A stretch of DNA of 6,666 nucleotides, taken from contig VYDD01000247.1 in the NCBI GenBank assembly GCA_009843625.1, positions 5,567 to 12,232 of the forward strand, read 5' to 3'. Position 1 is the stretch's first letter. Each line of letters opens with the position of its first letter. The notes under the pieces were generated by a model. The model had not been told where the DNA came from. It worked only from the letters and a program-made list of their open reading frames with translations, and made no database searches. The stretch is from Gammaproteobacteria bacterium. GTDB lineage: Bacteria; Gemmatimonadota; Gemmatimonadetes; Longimicrobiales; Gaopeijiaceae. Of this stretch, positions 1 through 6,205 are shown one piece after another. Position numbers and translations under genes: made by a program.

Positions 1-542
1 TCTTCATGCACCGCAACAGCGGTGGCGGGGCCTTCGCAGGTATTCCTCTTTTCGGGCGCGACGCCTTCGTGGCCACGCACGCGGGGAGGATTTTCCTGGG
101 AGACGCCGTCGACATGCAGGTCGAAGAGTTGACGGCTGATGGCGTGTCGGCTCGCATCTTTCGCATTCCGGGATATCCGCTGGAGCTGTCCGCGGCTGCG
201 TTTGAGCGAGAACGAGAGGCGCGGCTGGCGGCTCCGGACGAGCTTCCGCCGATGATCCGGGAGTTCTATCAGGATCTGCCTGTCCCCGACCGCCGTCCGG
301 CCTATGCGGACGTTAAGGTGGACCCGACGGGCGCGATCTGGCTTGGACCCTTCGTCGGGCCGAATGAAGGCGGCGGCCCGGAAACCTGGCAGGTGCTGGG
401 TCCCGATGGCGCGTGGCTGGGCGGCGTCGAGATTCCCGCCGACTTCTCGGTCATGGAAATCGGGATGGACTTCGTGCTCGGCGTCTACGGGGACGAACTC
501 GACGTCGAGTACCCGCGGATGCTGCGTCTGAGCCGGAACTGA
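1..542 (+). CDS. C-terminal part of a six-bladed beta-propeller-like protein (5' partial)
   Basis: The reading frame is open to the left edge (a Phe codon precedes the first Met at position 6), so this is most likely the 3' end of a longer gene. The visible part has about 179 residues and ends at TGA 540-542. It shows short beta-blade-like repeats: a DPTGAIWLG strand near residue 108, then a 'tWQVLGPDGAWLGGVEIP' turn near 127, and a closing segment of the type 'IGxDFVLGVYGDELDVEYPRMLRL'. I associate this C-terminal signature with the large six-bladed beta-propeller families of Gemmatimonadota and related soil or marine bacteria. These are usually secreted or periplasmic proteins of unknown substrate. 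The middle region (about residues 60-95, charged, Arg/Glu-rich and then Pro-rich) looks like an insertion between blades. No catalytic residues can be assigned. It converges on the amidase gene with a 25-base gap. Confidence 0.7.
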   Translation, partial: FMHRNSGGGAFAGIPLFGRDAFVATHAGRIFLGDAVDMQVEELTADGVSARIFRIPGYPLELSAAAFEREREARLAAPDELPPMIREFYQDLPVPDRRPAYADVKVDPTGAIWLGPFVGPNEGGGPETWQVLGPDGAWLGGVEIPADFSVMEIGMDFVLGVYGDELDVEYPRMLRLSRN

Positions 543-567
543 GAAACCTGAGCCTGTCTCCGGCGCC

Positions 568-2037
568 CTACTCCCTCCAGGGATACTCCGGCCGCCGCCG
601 GTGCCAATCCGTCTCGCGCTGATATCCCATTCCCAGATCCAGCACGGCCTGGTCGTCCATCGATGAGCCGCAGATCTGCAGCGAAAGCGGCAGCCCCTCC
701 TCGTCGAATCCGCAGGGGATGGCGAGCCCCGGAAGCCCCACCAGGTTGGCGATGTAGTTGAGGCGCGGTGTGCGCGCACTCACGTCGTCCGGGGGCTCCC
801 ACTCGTTGCGGGCCGGGATCGGCCAGCCCTCGCTCACCTCGCGCATGGCGGCGCCGTTAGGCCAGGTGGGGGCGATGACCGCGTCGTAGCGGGAAAGGAT
901 GTCGTCGGTTTCGCGCACCAGCTGGTTGCGGATGCGCTGGGCCGTCAGATAGTCGGCGGCGGGCAGCATGCGCCCGGCCATCCAGCCCGCGCGCCGGTCC
1001 TCGTTGAACGAGAACATGTTGGCGGCGCTGCCGTCGTCGAAGAGCGCCTTGAAGTTGGTGCCGCTCTCCACCGTGACGATGGTGGTGAAGAGCGCGCCGG
1101 TGGGCCGGAGGGGCAACTCCACATCCTCGAGCGCCACGCCCATCTGCTCGAACACGTCGAGCGCCTCCTGGAACACGCGCCGGGTGGTCTCCGAACCCGA
1201 GAGCAGGAATTCGGGACGGTGCACGCCCAGCCGCCGCCCTCGCATGGCGCCCGGGTCCGCGCGGAAGACGAACGGGCGGTCGGCGGTGCTGTTGTCGCGC
1301 GCGTCGTAGCCGGCGATGTGCTGGAGGATGTGACCGCAATCCTCCGCCGAGCGCCCGACGGGACCGATCTTGTCCAGGCTCCACGAGAGCGCCATGCAGC
1401 CAAAGCGGCTGACCCGTCCGAAGCTGGGCCGGAGCCCCGACGCGCCCACCGCGGAGGCCGGAAATACTATGGAGCCGCCCGTCTCCGTGCCGATTCCGAA
1501 GCCGATGAGGCCGGCTACCGCCGCCGACACCGTCCCGCTGGAAGAGCCGAAGCTGGTGCGGTCGAGCTTCCACGGATTGAGTGCCGAACTGGTGTTGCCG
1601 CCCGCGAACTCCCCGAGTGAGTTCTTTGCCATGAGCACGGCGCCGGCCCCTTCCAGCATGTCGATGACCGCTGCGTTGCGGTCAGGCACCCGGTCCCGGA
1701 AGATGCCCGAGCCCCAGGTGGTGCGGATGCCGCGGGTGTCGAGCAGGTCCTTCACGCCGTAGGGGATCCCGTGCAGGATGCTGCGGCGATTCCCGGCGGC
1801 CAGCTCCCGGTCTGCGCGCTCGGCGGCCTCGAGGGCGTGGTCGCGCGCGATCGTGACCATGGTGGCCAGCTTGCCGTCGTGGTCGGTGCGGGGCTCGCTG
1901 GGCAGCTCGAAGGGGGGTACGTCCAGCTCCTCGGCGCGCGCGAGGTAGGCCTCGGTCAGCTCGACAGAGGTGATGGAGCCGTCGGCGAGCAGGTCGGCCA
2001 GTTCGCGGACCGTCAGGAAAAACGTCGATTCCTGCAT
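568..2037 (-). CDS. Amidase signature family hydrolase
   Basis: This 489-residue protein belongs to the amidase signature (GatA/FAAH-like) Ser-cisSer-Lys hydrolases, which cleave C-N amide bonds. The triad is visible: Lys96 in GVKDLLD, the cis-Ser candidate Ser165 in FGSSSG, and the nucleophile Ser189 in TETGGSI. The 24-residue gap between the two serines equals the spacing in fatty acid amide hydrolase. The usual GGSIRxPA arginine is replaced by Val (GGSIVFPA), which resembles the GTETxGSIVxP subgroup rather than true GatA. No gatB or gatC is nearby, so a role in tRNA amidation is unlikely and the substrate is unknown. The chosen ATG has a strong GGAGGGG ribosome site 7 bases upstream (2045-2051), inside the end of the preceding gene. 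The protein has no signal peptide of its own. It lies in frame with the upstream Tat-signal ORF and is separated from it by TGA plus one Ala codon, so it may be the main part of an interrupted longer enzyme. It ends at TAG 568-570. Confidence 0.93.
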   Translation of the reverse strand: MQESTFFLTVRELADLLADGSITSVELTEAYLARAEELDVPPFELPSEPRTDHDGKLATMVTIARDHALEAAERADRELAAGNRRSILHGIPYGVKDLLDTRGIRTTWGSGIFRDRVPDRNAAVIDMLEGAGAVLMAKNSLGEFAGGNTSSALNPWKLDRTSFGSSSGTVSAAVAGLIGFGIGTETGGSIVFPASAVGASGLRPSFGRVSRFGCMALSWSLDKIGPVGRSAEDCGHILQHIAGYDARDNSTADRPFVFRADPGAMRGRRLGVHRPEFLLSGSETTRRVFQEALDVFEQMGVALEDVELPLRPTGALFTTIVTVESGTNFKALFDDGSAANMFSFNEDRRAGWMAGRMLPAADYLTAQRIRNQLVRETDDILSRYDAVIAPTWPNGAAMREVSEGWPIPARNEWEPPDDVSARTPRLNYIANLVGLPGLAIPCGFDEEGLPLSLQICGSSMDDQAVLDLGMGYQRETDWHRRRPEYPWRE

Positions 2038-2040
2038 GGC

Positions 2041-2322
2041 TCAGCCCCTCCAGAAGACGAGAAGGGGGGGCTCGTCGGGGTCGAGCGGGAACTCGCGCAG
2101 CGTCTGCTGCACGTTGACCATGTTGGCGATGGCCGCCTTCAGCCGCTCCAGCTCCGCGGCGTCCTCGTAGATGCCCCGGGGTCCCTGGTGATCGAGCAGC
2201 GTGTTGGCGGTCGCGGTCGAGACCTCCCCGGTCTCGGCCACCTCGGTGCAGGCCTGCGCCCACGCCAGCGCCATCGCGCTTGCGCCGGCCACTGCGGTGA
2301 ACTTTCGGCGATCCATGGTCAT
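2041..2322 (-). CDS. Small Tat-signal protein, detached N-terminal domain of the adjacent amidase
   Basis: This 93-residue ORF starts at ATG 2320-2322, chosen because GAGGAG (2330-2335) lies 7 bases upstream. The next in-frame ATG (2316) is too far from that site. The N-terminus is a twin-arginine signal: MDRRKF (Arg5, Arg6), a hydrophobic Ala/Met stretch, then AWAQAC. Cys25 could be a lipid-attachment site, although Ala rather than Leu occupies -3, so the lipoprotein call is weak. The rest is a short linker, a predicted helix at about residues 53-77, and a Pro-rich end (LDPDEPPLLVF). From memory, this helix plus 'PPaLVF' pattern resembles the N-terminal segment of longer Tat-exported amidases, where it directly precedes the amidase domain. 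Here a TGA (2041-2043) ends it, and the amidase ATG follows one codon later in the same frame. It may be a true separate export or partner protein, or half of an interrupted gene. Confidence 0.68.
   Translation of the reverse strand: MTMDRRKFTAVAGASAMALAWAQACTEVAETGEVSTATANTLLDHQGPRGIYEDAAELERLKAAIANMVNVQQTLREFPLDPDEPPLLVFWRG
2045..2051 (-). promoter_or_regulatory. Ribosome binding site for the amidase
   Basis: On the minus strand GGAGGGG lies 7 bases before the amidase ATG (2035-2037) and within the last codons of the upstream Tat-signal ORF. It is close to the Shine-Dalgarno consensus. It supports independent or coupled initiation of the amidase after the TGA, and so argues against a simple dead gene. 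Confidence 0.6.
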
Positions 2323-2329
2323 GGACGGG

Positions 2330-2335
2330 CTCCTC
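2330..2335 (-). promoter_or_regulatory. Ribosome binding site for the Tat-signal ORF
   Basis: GAGGAG on the minus strand sits 7 bases upstream of ATG 2320-2322. It decides between four in-frame ATGs (at 2355, 2340, 2322 and 2316) and gives an N-terminus of MTMDRRKF, with the twin-arginine motif at its normal place near the start. Confidence 0.6.
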
Positions 2336-2504
2336 GACATGGCTGTGAAGGACATCGGGGTGATCGCGGGATCCGTCGTTGCGACGTCACACGCCCGGCG
2401 TCCGATCCGCGCCCCCTATTGTCATTCGCCGCAACCTACGGGGAGCCTCGCGGCATATCCAGCCCCGCGATTCCGATGTGTGGTTGCCTGTGTCGCCCCA
2501 TCGT

Positions 2505-2533
2505 TTGACGCGGGCATGATGCCCGGGTAGGTT
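2505..2533 (+). promoter_or_regulatory. Possible promoter with a palindromic operator for the ligase gene
   Basis: TTGACG (2505-2510, five of six -35 consensus bases) is followed after 17 bases by TAGGTT (2528-2533, three of six -10 bases). The spacer contains a perfect palindrome, CGGGCAT-G-ATGCCCG (2511-2525), placed as an operator for a dimeric regulator would be. If this promoter is used, transcription starts near 2540, so the TTG at 2532 could not be the ligase start and the ATG at 2577 would be. The -10 match is weak. Confidence 0.35.
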
Positions 2534-2576
2534 GCCGCCCGCGACGAACGCCGGATCACCGCTGCGCCACCGGGAA

Positions 2577-4007
2577 ATGGATCGAAAGGCAGGAGAAAGT
2601 GGGGAACGGCTCGACCGGGCCGCCCTCGAGCGCGATCAACTCCGCCGACTGCGCGCCATGCTGGAGCCGGTCCTGCGGAGCAACGTGTTCTACCGGCAGA
2701 AGCTGACCGCGGCCGGGTTGGGGTGCGCCGCCGATCTGACCGGCATGGAGGCCTACCGTCACCTGCCGTTCACCACCAAGGGCGAATTGGCCGCGGACCA
2801 ATCCCGCACGCCGCCTTACGGGACGCTGCCGACCTTCCCGCTGGAGCACTACGTACAGGAGCACCACACCTCGGGCACGACCGGACAGGGGCTGTGCTGG
2901 CTCGACGACGCCGAGAGCTGGGCATGGTTCGGGCGGTGCTGGGCGAACGTGTTCCGGGCCGCGGGCGTCACTGCGGCCGACCGCGTCTTCTTTCCCTTTT
3001 CCTTCGGCCCCTTCCTCGGGACATGGAGCGGCGTCGAGGGCGCGCGGCACCTCGGTTGCCTGATTCTGCCGGGCGGCGGCATGTCGGCGCGGACCAGGGT
3101 CGACGCGATCATGGCCTACCGGCCGACCGTTCTCGTATCCACCCCGACACACGCCCTGCGCATGGCCGAGGTCGCCGCAGAGGCTGGGGTGGACCTGGCC
3201 GCCTCCGCGTTGCGGATCAACATCCACGCCGGCGAACCGGGTGCGAGCCAGCCGGCGACGAGGGCGCGGCTGGAAGACAGGTTCGGCGTCAGGGTGTTCG
3301 ACCACGCGGGAGCCACCGAGGTGGGCGCGTGGGGGTTCCAGTGCGAGGCCAGGGATGGCCTCCATCTCAACGAGAGCGAGTTCATCTTCGAGGTGATCGA
3401 TCCCGATACGCACGCCCCCTCGCGGGACGGGGAGCTGGTCATCACCAACCTCGGCCGCGCCGGCATGCCGGCGATCCGGTACAGGACTGGCGACGTCGGG
3501 AGGCTGGAAACGGGGCCGTGTCGGTGCGGTAGCGGGTACCGTCGCCTGCAGGGCGGGGTGGAGGGCCGGCTGGACCAGAAACTGACCGTCCAGGGCGTGG
3601 CCTTTTATCCCGGCGCGGTTGAGAATGTCATTCGGAGCTTCGTCGAAGTCCGCGAGTTCGCCGTGGATGTCCGTGGGCGCGGCACCCGCGACGACATCGA
3701 GGTGCAGGTCGAACTCTGGACAGGTGACGCCGACCGCGTCCGGGCTCTCTTGGCTCGCGCCATGGGCGAAAGGATGGGGCTGCGGGCGGAGGTGTTCGCC
3801 GTGCCCGCGGGCACTCTTCCCAGGTTCCCGGTCAAGGCGCGCCGCTTCACGGACCATCGGGCTCGCTCGCGTGCCGGACCCCTCCCGCCAACGCCGGCCG
3901 GAGGGCCTACTTCGTGCGGCTCGCGGCGACGATTAGTCCGCTCGCTCGCCGCGTCCCTCCCACTCCTTTTTGTATCCCCCGCCCCCCTTGCGTGTCCCAC
4001 GGATTAG
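2577..4007 (+). CDS. Phenylacetate-CoA ligase-like (PaaK family) adenylate-forming enzyme
   Basis: This ORF (476 residues from ATG 2577) matches the ANL adenylating superfamily, PaaK-like branch, which activates a carboxylic acid with ATP and then usually transfers it to CoA. Visible motifs in order: SGTTG nucleotide loop (residues 99-103), HAGATE (243-248), YRTGD (302-306), a CxCG pair typical of PaaK relatives (Cys315, Cys317), the GRLDQK hinge (330-335) followed by VAFYPGAVE (341-349), and the C-terminal lysine candidate Lys420 in RFPVKARR. The N-terminal helix with 'VFYRQKL' near residue 37 is also typical. The acid substrate cannot be read from sequence, and no phenylacetate pathway genes are adjacent. 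The start is uncertain: an in-frame TTG at 2532 adds 15 residues, neither start has a good ribosome site, and the likely promoter favours 2577. After residue 428, where relatives normally end, about 48 residues of atypical sequence follow to TAG 4005-4007. Confidence 0.82.
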   Translation: MDRKAGESGERLDRAALERDQLRRLRAMLEPVLRSNVFYRQKLTAAGLGCAADLTGMEAYRHLPFTTKGELAADQSRTPPYGTLPTFPLEHYVQEHHTSGTTGQGLCWLDDAESWAWFGRCWANVFRAAGVTAADRVFFPFSFGPFLGTWSGVEGARHLGCLILPGGGMSARTRVDAIMAYRPTVLVSTPTHALRMAEVAAEAGVDLAASALRINIHAGEPGASQPATRARLEDRFGVRVFDHAGATEVGAWGFQCEARDGLHLNESEFIFEVIDPDTHAPSRDGELVITNLGRAGMPAIRYRTGDVGRLETGPCRCGSGYRRLQGGVEGRLDQKLTVQGVAFYPGAVENVIRSFVEVREFAVDVRGRGTRDDIEVQVELWTGDADRVRALLARAMGERMGLRAEVFAVPAGTLPRFPVKARRFTDHRARSRAGPLPPTPAGGPTSCGSRRRLVRSLAASLPLLFVSPAPLACPTD

Positions 4008-4031
4008 TATATCATACTCATATCATGAGTA
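3988..4031 (+). promoter_or_regulatory. vapBC promoter/operator with overlapping palindromes
   Basis: An abrupt AT-rich patch precedes the antitoxin. TATCAT (4010-4015, five of six -10 bases) has a weak TTGCGT 16 bases upstream (3988-3993). Two inverted repeats overlap it: AGTAT-ATC-ATACT (4006-4018) and TACTCAT-ATC-ATGAGTA (4015-4031). They share the same ATC spacer, and the second covers the antitoxin start codon. This arrangement fits autoregulation by a ribbon-helix-helix antitoxin. A start about 7 bases after the -10 would put the RNA 5' end near 4022, only about 3 bases before the ATG, so the message may be leaderless. No Shine-Dalgarno sequence is visible. Confidence 0.55.
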
Positions 4032-4438
4032 AGAGACTGCAGGTGGTGCTGTCCGAGGCGGAACTTGAGGAGATCCGCGACGCCTCGAAGCGGAATCGCG
4101 TCACCGTATCCGCGTGGGTCCGGAGGACGTTGCGTGAAGCGCGCGAGCGAGAGATGCGCGGGGGAGCGGCCGCGGTGCGGGAAGCCCGCCCGGAATACCA
4201 CGCCCCCGAATCCGCTCACTACCCGTTCGTCAGCCTCGAAGTCAGGCTGCCCGAAGCCGATCTGGAGGCGGTCAGACAGCGCTACGGGCTTCGCAATTGG
4301 ACCGCGGCCGTGAAGGAGGCGGTCCTGCGCCAGGCGGTTGTGCCGATGACGAAGGAGGAGGCGCTCGCCATGCGTGGCGTCGGCTGGGACGGGGATCTGG
4401 ACGAGATGCGCCGGGATCGCCCCCCTGACATCTGGTGA
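4025..4438 (+). CDS. vapB: VapB-type antitoxin with two ribbon-helix-helix domains
   Basis: The 137-residue product precedes a PIN-domain toxin and overlaps it by 4 bases, the standard antitoxin-toxin order. The N-terminal part (about residues 3-44) has a ribbon-helix-helix pattern: strand RLQVVLS, helix EAELEEIRDASKR, then a VTVSAWVRRTLREARERE helix, as in CopG-like antitoxins. After a linker (about 45-66) a second such unit follows at about 68-106: strand VSLEVRLP, helix EADLEAVRQRYG, then NWTAAVKEAVLRQAV. The tail (about 107-137) contains GVGWDGDLDEMRRDR, which resembles the toxin-binding end of many VapB proteins. Typical VapB proteins have about 70-90 residues, so this one is long. The chosen ATG (4025) is covered by an operator-like palindrome. 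An upstream GTG (3914) would overlap the ligase tail and is less likely. The expected role is DNA-binding autorepression and neutralisation of VapC. Confidence 0.82.
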   Translation: MSKRLQVVLSEAELEEIRDASKRNRVTVSAWVRRTLREAREREMRGGAAAVREARPEYHAPESAHYPFVSLEVRLPEADLEAVRQRYGLRNWTAAVKEAVLRQAVVPMTKEEALAMRGVGWDGDLDEMRRDRPPDIW

Positions 4439-4848
4439 TCGTCGACACTTCGGCGTGGGTCGAGTACCTGCGGCGTACGGAGAGCGCCTTCGACCTGTTC
4501 CTGGATGACGCGGTCCGCGCGGGCCGACCCATCGCCACGCCAGCCTCCGTGGTGATGGAGTTGCTGGCGGGATGCCGAACGGAGCCCGTGGCGGGGCGGC
4601 TGCTCAAGTTGATCTGCCGCTTCGAAATCCTGATCCCGGATTCGCTGGGACACTTCCAGCTGGGCGCCCTCGTCTACCGCATCTGCCGCCGCGCCGGCTC
4701 CACGATCCGTTCCATGGTTGACTGCATGGTCGCGGCAAGCGCCATCGACGCGGGCCGTCCGCTGCTGGCCCGCAACCGCGACTTCGAGATGATCGCCCGG
4801 CACACGGAACTGGAACTGGTGGAGCCGGAGAGCGACTGCGAACGCTGA
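4435..4848 (+). CDS. vapC: VapC-family PIN-domain ribonuclease toxin
   Basis: This 137-residue protein is a PIN-domain endoribonuclease, the toxin of a type II pair. VapC enzymes cut RNA (often tRNA or rRNA) with Mg2+ and are held inactive by VapB. The acidic metal-binding residues are visible: Asp4 in IVDTSAW, Glu42 in VVMELLAG, Asp96 in IRSMVDCMVAA, and Asp116 in ARNRDFEMIA. All are in family-typical context and the length is normal, so the domain looks intact. The start is GTG (4435-4437), overlapping the antitoxin TGA as GTGA. There is no clear ribosome site, which fits translation coupled to vapB and keeps toxin synthesis below antitoxin synthesis. The RNA target cannot be predicted. The gene ends at TGA 4846-4848 and converges on dctM. 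Confidence 0.9.
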   Translation: MIVDTSAWVEYLRRTESAFDLFLDDAVRAGRPIATPASVVMELLAGCRTEPVAGRLLKLICRFEILIPDSLGHFQLGALVYRICRRAGSTIRSMVDCMVAASAIDAGRPLLARNRDFEMIARHTELELVEPESDCER

Positions 4849-4862
4849 CGGGTCGCGGCCAA

Positions 4863-4884
4863 GGCGCCCTTTCGGGCCCTCGCC
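4863..4884. terminator. Possible hairpin between convergent vapC and dctM
   Basis: The 52-base gap between the two stop codons holds GCCC-TTTC-GGGC (4866-4877), which on the minus strand reads as a stem closed by a GAAA tetraloop. Outer GGCG (4863-4866) and CGCC (4881-4884) could add pairing only with a bulge or by an alternative fold. There is no T-run on either side, so it is not a classic intrinsic terminator. The position suits a bidirectional transcription end, but the stem is short. Confidence 0.25.
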
Positions 4885-4900
4885 GGTGCGGGGAAACCGC

Positions 4901-6205
4901 CTACCCGAACATCGCCTGCGGCAGGAACGTTGCGATCCCGGGCGCGAGCGCCAGCAGCACCAGCATCGCCAGCATCGCGAACCAGAACGGAATGATGCCG
5001 CGGAAGATCGCACCCATCGGAACGTCCGGGGCCACCACCTTGACCACGAACGTGTTCAGCCCGACGGGCGGCGAGATCAGCCCCATCTCCAGGGTGATGA
5101 CGATCATCACGCCGAACCAGATCATGTCGACGCCCAGTGACGTGAGAATCGGCTGAACCAGCGGAATCGTCAGAACCAGGATCGCGAACCCGTCCAGGAA
5201 GGTGCCCAGCACGATGAACATCGCGAGCACGAGCGCCACCACCTGGGGCCCCGACCATCCCTGATCGCCCACCCAGCGGGCCATGGCGAACGGTGTTCCG
5301 GTAAATCCCAGGAATACCTTGAAGACGTAGGCCCCGATCAGGATCAGGAAGACCGTGCCACACGCCCGCAGGGTCGAAAGGACGAGCTCGCCGAGGGCAT
5401 CGCGGGTGAGGGAACGACGCGCCAGCGCCGCGAGCAGGGCGAGAAACGCGCCCACGCCCGCGGCCTCCATCGCGGAGAAGACTCCAGCGTAGATGCCGCC
5501 GAGAGTCACGACGGCGAGGCCCAGGATCCAGTATGCCCCCGCAGGCGTGCGCCCTCGTTTCCCCGGCGCGTGCTCCGGCTCTCCCCGGGGCGCCCGCTCG
5601 GGATGCAGGGTTGCGATGATGACGACGGTCAGGACGAAGAGCGCCGCGAGCAGGATCCCGGGAAGCAATCCGGCCATGAAGAGGCGGCCGATGCTCTGCT
5701 CGGTTAGGATGCCGTACAGGACCAGCCCGGCCGAGGGCGGAATCAGGATGCCTAGGGTGCCACCCGCCGCTACGGCCCCGGCCGCGAGCGACTTGTCGTA
5801 GTTGAAGCGCCGCATCTCGGGCAGCGCGACGCGCCCCATGGTCAGGGCGGCGGCCAGCGACGAGCCGGACAGAGCCGAGAAGCCCGCGCACGCGACGATC
5901 GATGCCGCGGCCAGGCCGCCCCGGATGCGGGCCAGCCAGAGGTTGGCCGCCAGGTAGAGGTCCCGGCTCATCCCCGAGGCCACGGTCAGGCTCCCCATCA
6001 GCATGAAGAGCGGGATGATGGTGAGCGCGGTCCGCGATGACACCGCGAAAGTCTCCCCCGCGATGACGGGGAGCACCGCCTGAGGCCGGATCAGGGCGAT
6101 GCCGACCGCGCCCGCGATGAGCATGGAGAGCCCGACCGGCACGCGGATCAGCAGAAGAACGAAGAGGGCGACGACGCCGAGCAATGCAGCCGCGGACCCC
6201 TCCAT
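4901..6205 (-). CDS. dctM: TRAP transporter large permease subunit (DctM family)
   Basis: This 434-residue, strongly hydrophobic inner-membrane protein is the ion-coupled translocating subunit of a tripartite ATP-independent periplasmic transporter. Such systems use a sodium gradient and a periplasmic DctP binding protein to import organic acids such as C4-dicarboxylates, keto acids or sialic acid. Family motifs: IPLFMLMGSL (64-73), ALSGSSLAAALTMGRVALPEM (111-131), GGTLGILIPPSAGLVLYG (148-165), GVFSAMEAAGVGAF (241-254), and LEMGLISPPVGLNTFVVK (372-389). About a dozen membrane segments are implied, with one polar cytoplasmic-looking loop (about 201-220, rich in Pro, Arg and Glu). The length is normal. 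The ATG (6203-6205) overlaps the dctQ stop by one base (TGATG), so translation is probably coupled. The substrate is not predictable without DctP. The stop is TAG 4901-4903. Confidence 0.95.
   Translation of the reverse strand: MEGSAAALLGVVALFVLLLIRVPVGLSMLIAGAVGIALIRPQAVLPVIAGETFAVSSRTALTIIPLFMLMGSLTVASGMSRDLYLAANLWLARIRGGLAAASIVACAGFSALSGSSLAAALTMGRVALPEMRRFNYDKSLAAGAVAAGGTLGILIPPSAGLVLYGILTEQSIGRLFMAGLLPGILLAALFVLTVVIIATLHPERAPRGEPEHAPGKRGRTPAGAYWILGLAVVTLGGIYAGVFSAMEAAGVGAFLALLAALARRSLTRDALGELVLSTLRACGTVFLILIGAYVFKVFLGFTGTPFAMARWVGDQGWSGPQVVALVLAMFIVLGTFLDGFAILVLTIPLVQPILTSLGVDMIWFGVMIVITLEMGLISPPVGLNTFVVKVVAPDVPMGAIFRGIIPFWFAMLAMLVLLALAPGIATFLPQAMFG

Larger units (their letters stand above)
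2323..2576. other. Divergent intergenic region between the amidase unit and the ligase gene
   Basis: About 250 bases carry no convincing gene. The minus-strand Tat/amidase unit must be transcribed from here leftward and the ligase gene rightward. On the + side there is a possible -35/-10 pair with a palindrome between (2505-2533). Near the left end there is a short perfect inverted repeat, CGTCG-TTG-CGACG (2374-2386), which could be an operator for the leftward unit but is short enough to occur by chance. I found no clear leftward promoter by eye and no riboswitch-like structure. Confidence 0.5.

Noticed and set aside
568..2037. Amidase as GatA of the tRNA amidotransferase
   Set aside because: No gatB or gatC is adjacent, the motif after the nucleophile is GGSIV rather than GGSIR, and the neighbour is a Tat-signal protein.
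2035..2043. TGA read as tryptophan through an altered genetic code
   Set aside because: Several other genes here end in TGA, including vapB, vapC and dctQ, and TGG is used freely, so the standard code applies.
2383..2388. GACGTC palindrome as a regulatory site
   Set aside because: It is a six-base palindrome in GC-rich DNA, common by chance, and no promoter could be matched to it.
2532..2576. TTG start adding 15 residues to the ligase
   Set aside because: It is a rare start codon with no suitably spaced ribosome site, and it lies on the possible -10 element. It was not fully excluded, so the ATG at 2577 is preferred only moderately.
2556..3857. Long minus-strand open frame (433 codons) antisense to the ligase gene
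   Set aside because: It mirrors a real gene with clear enzyme motifs. Its translation is rich in Pro, Arg and Gly with no domain pattern, as expected of an antisense shadow in GC-rich DNA.
3914..4024. Upstream GTG start extending VapB by 37 residues
   Set aside because: It would overlap the ligase ORF and run through the likely promoter and operator. The domain begins right at the ATG at 4025.
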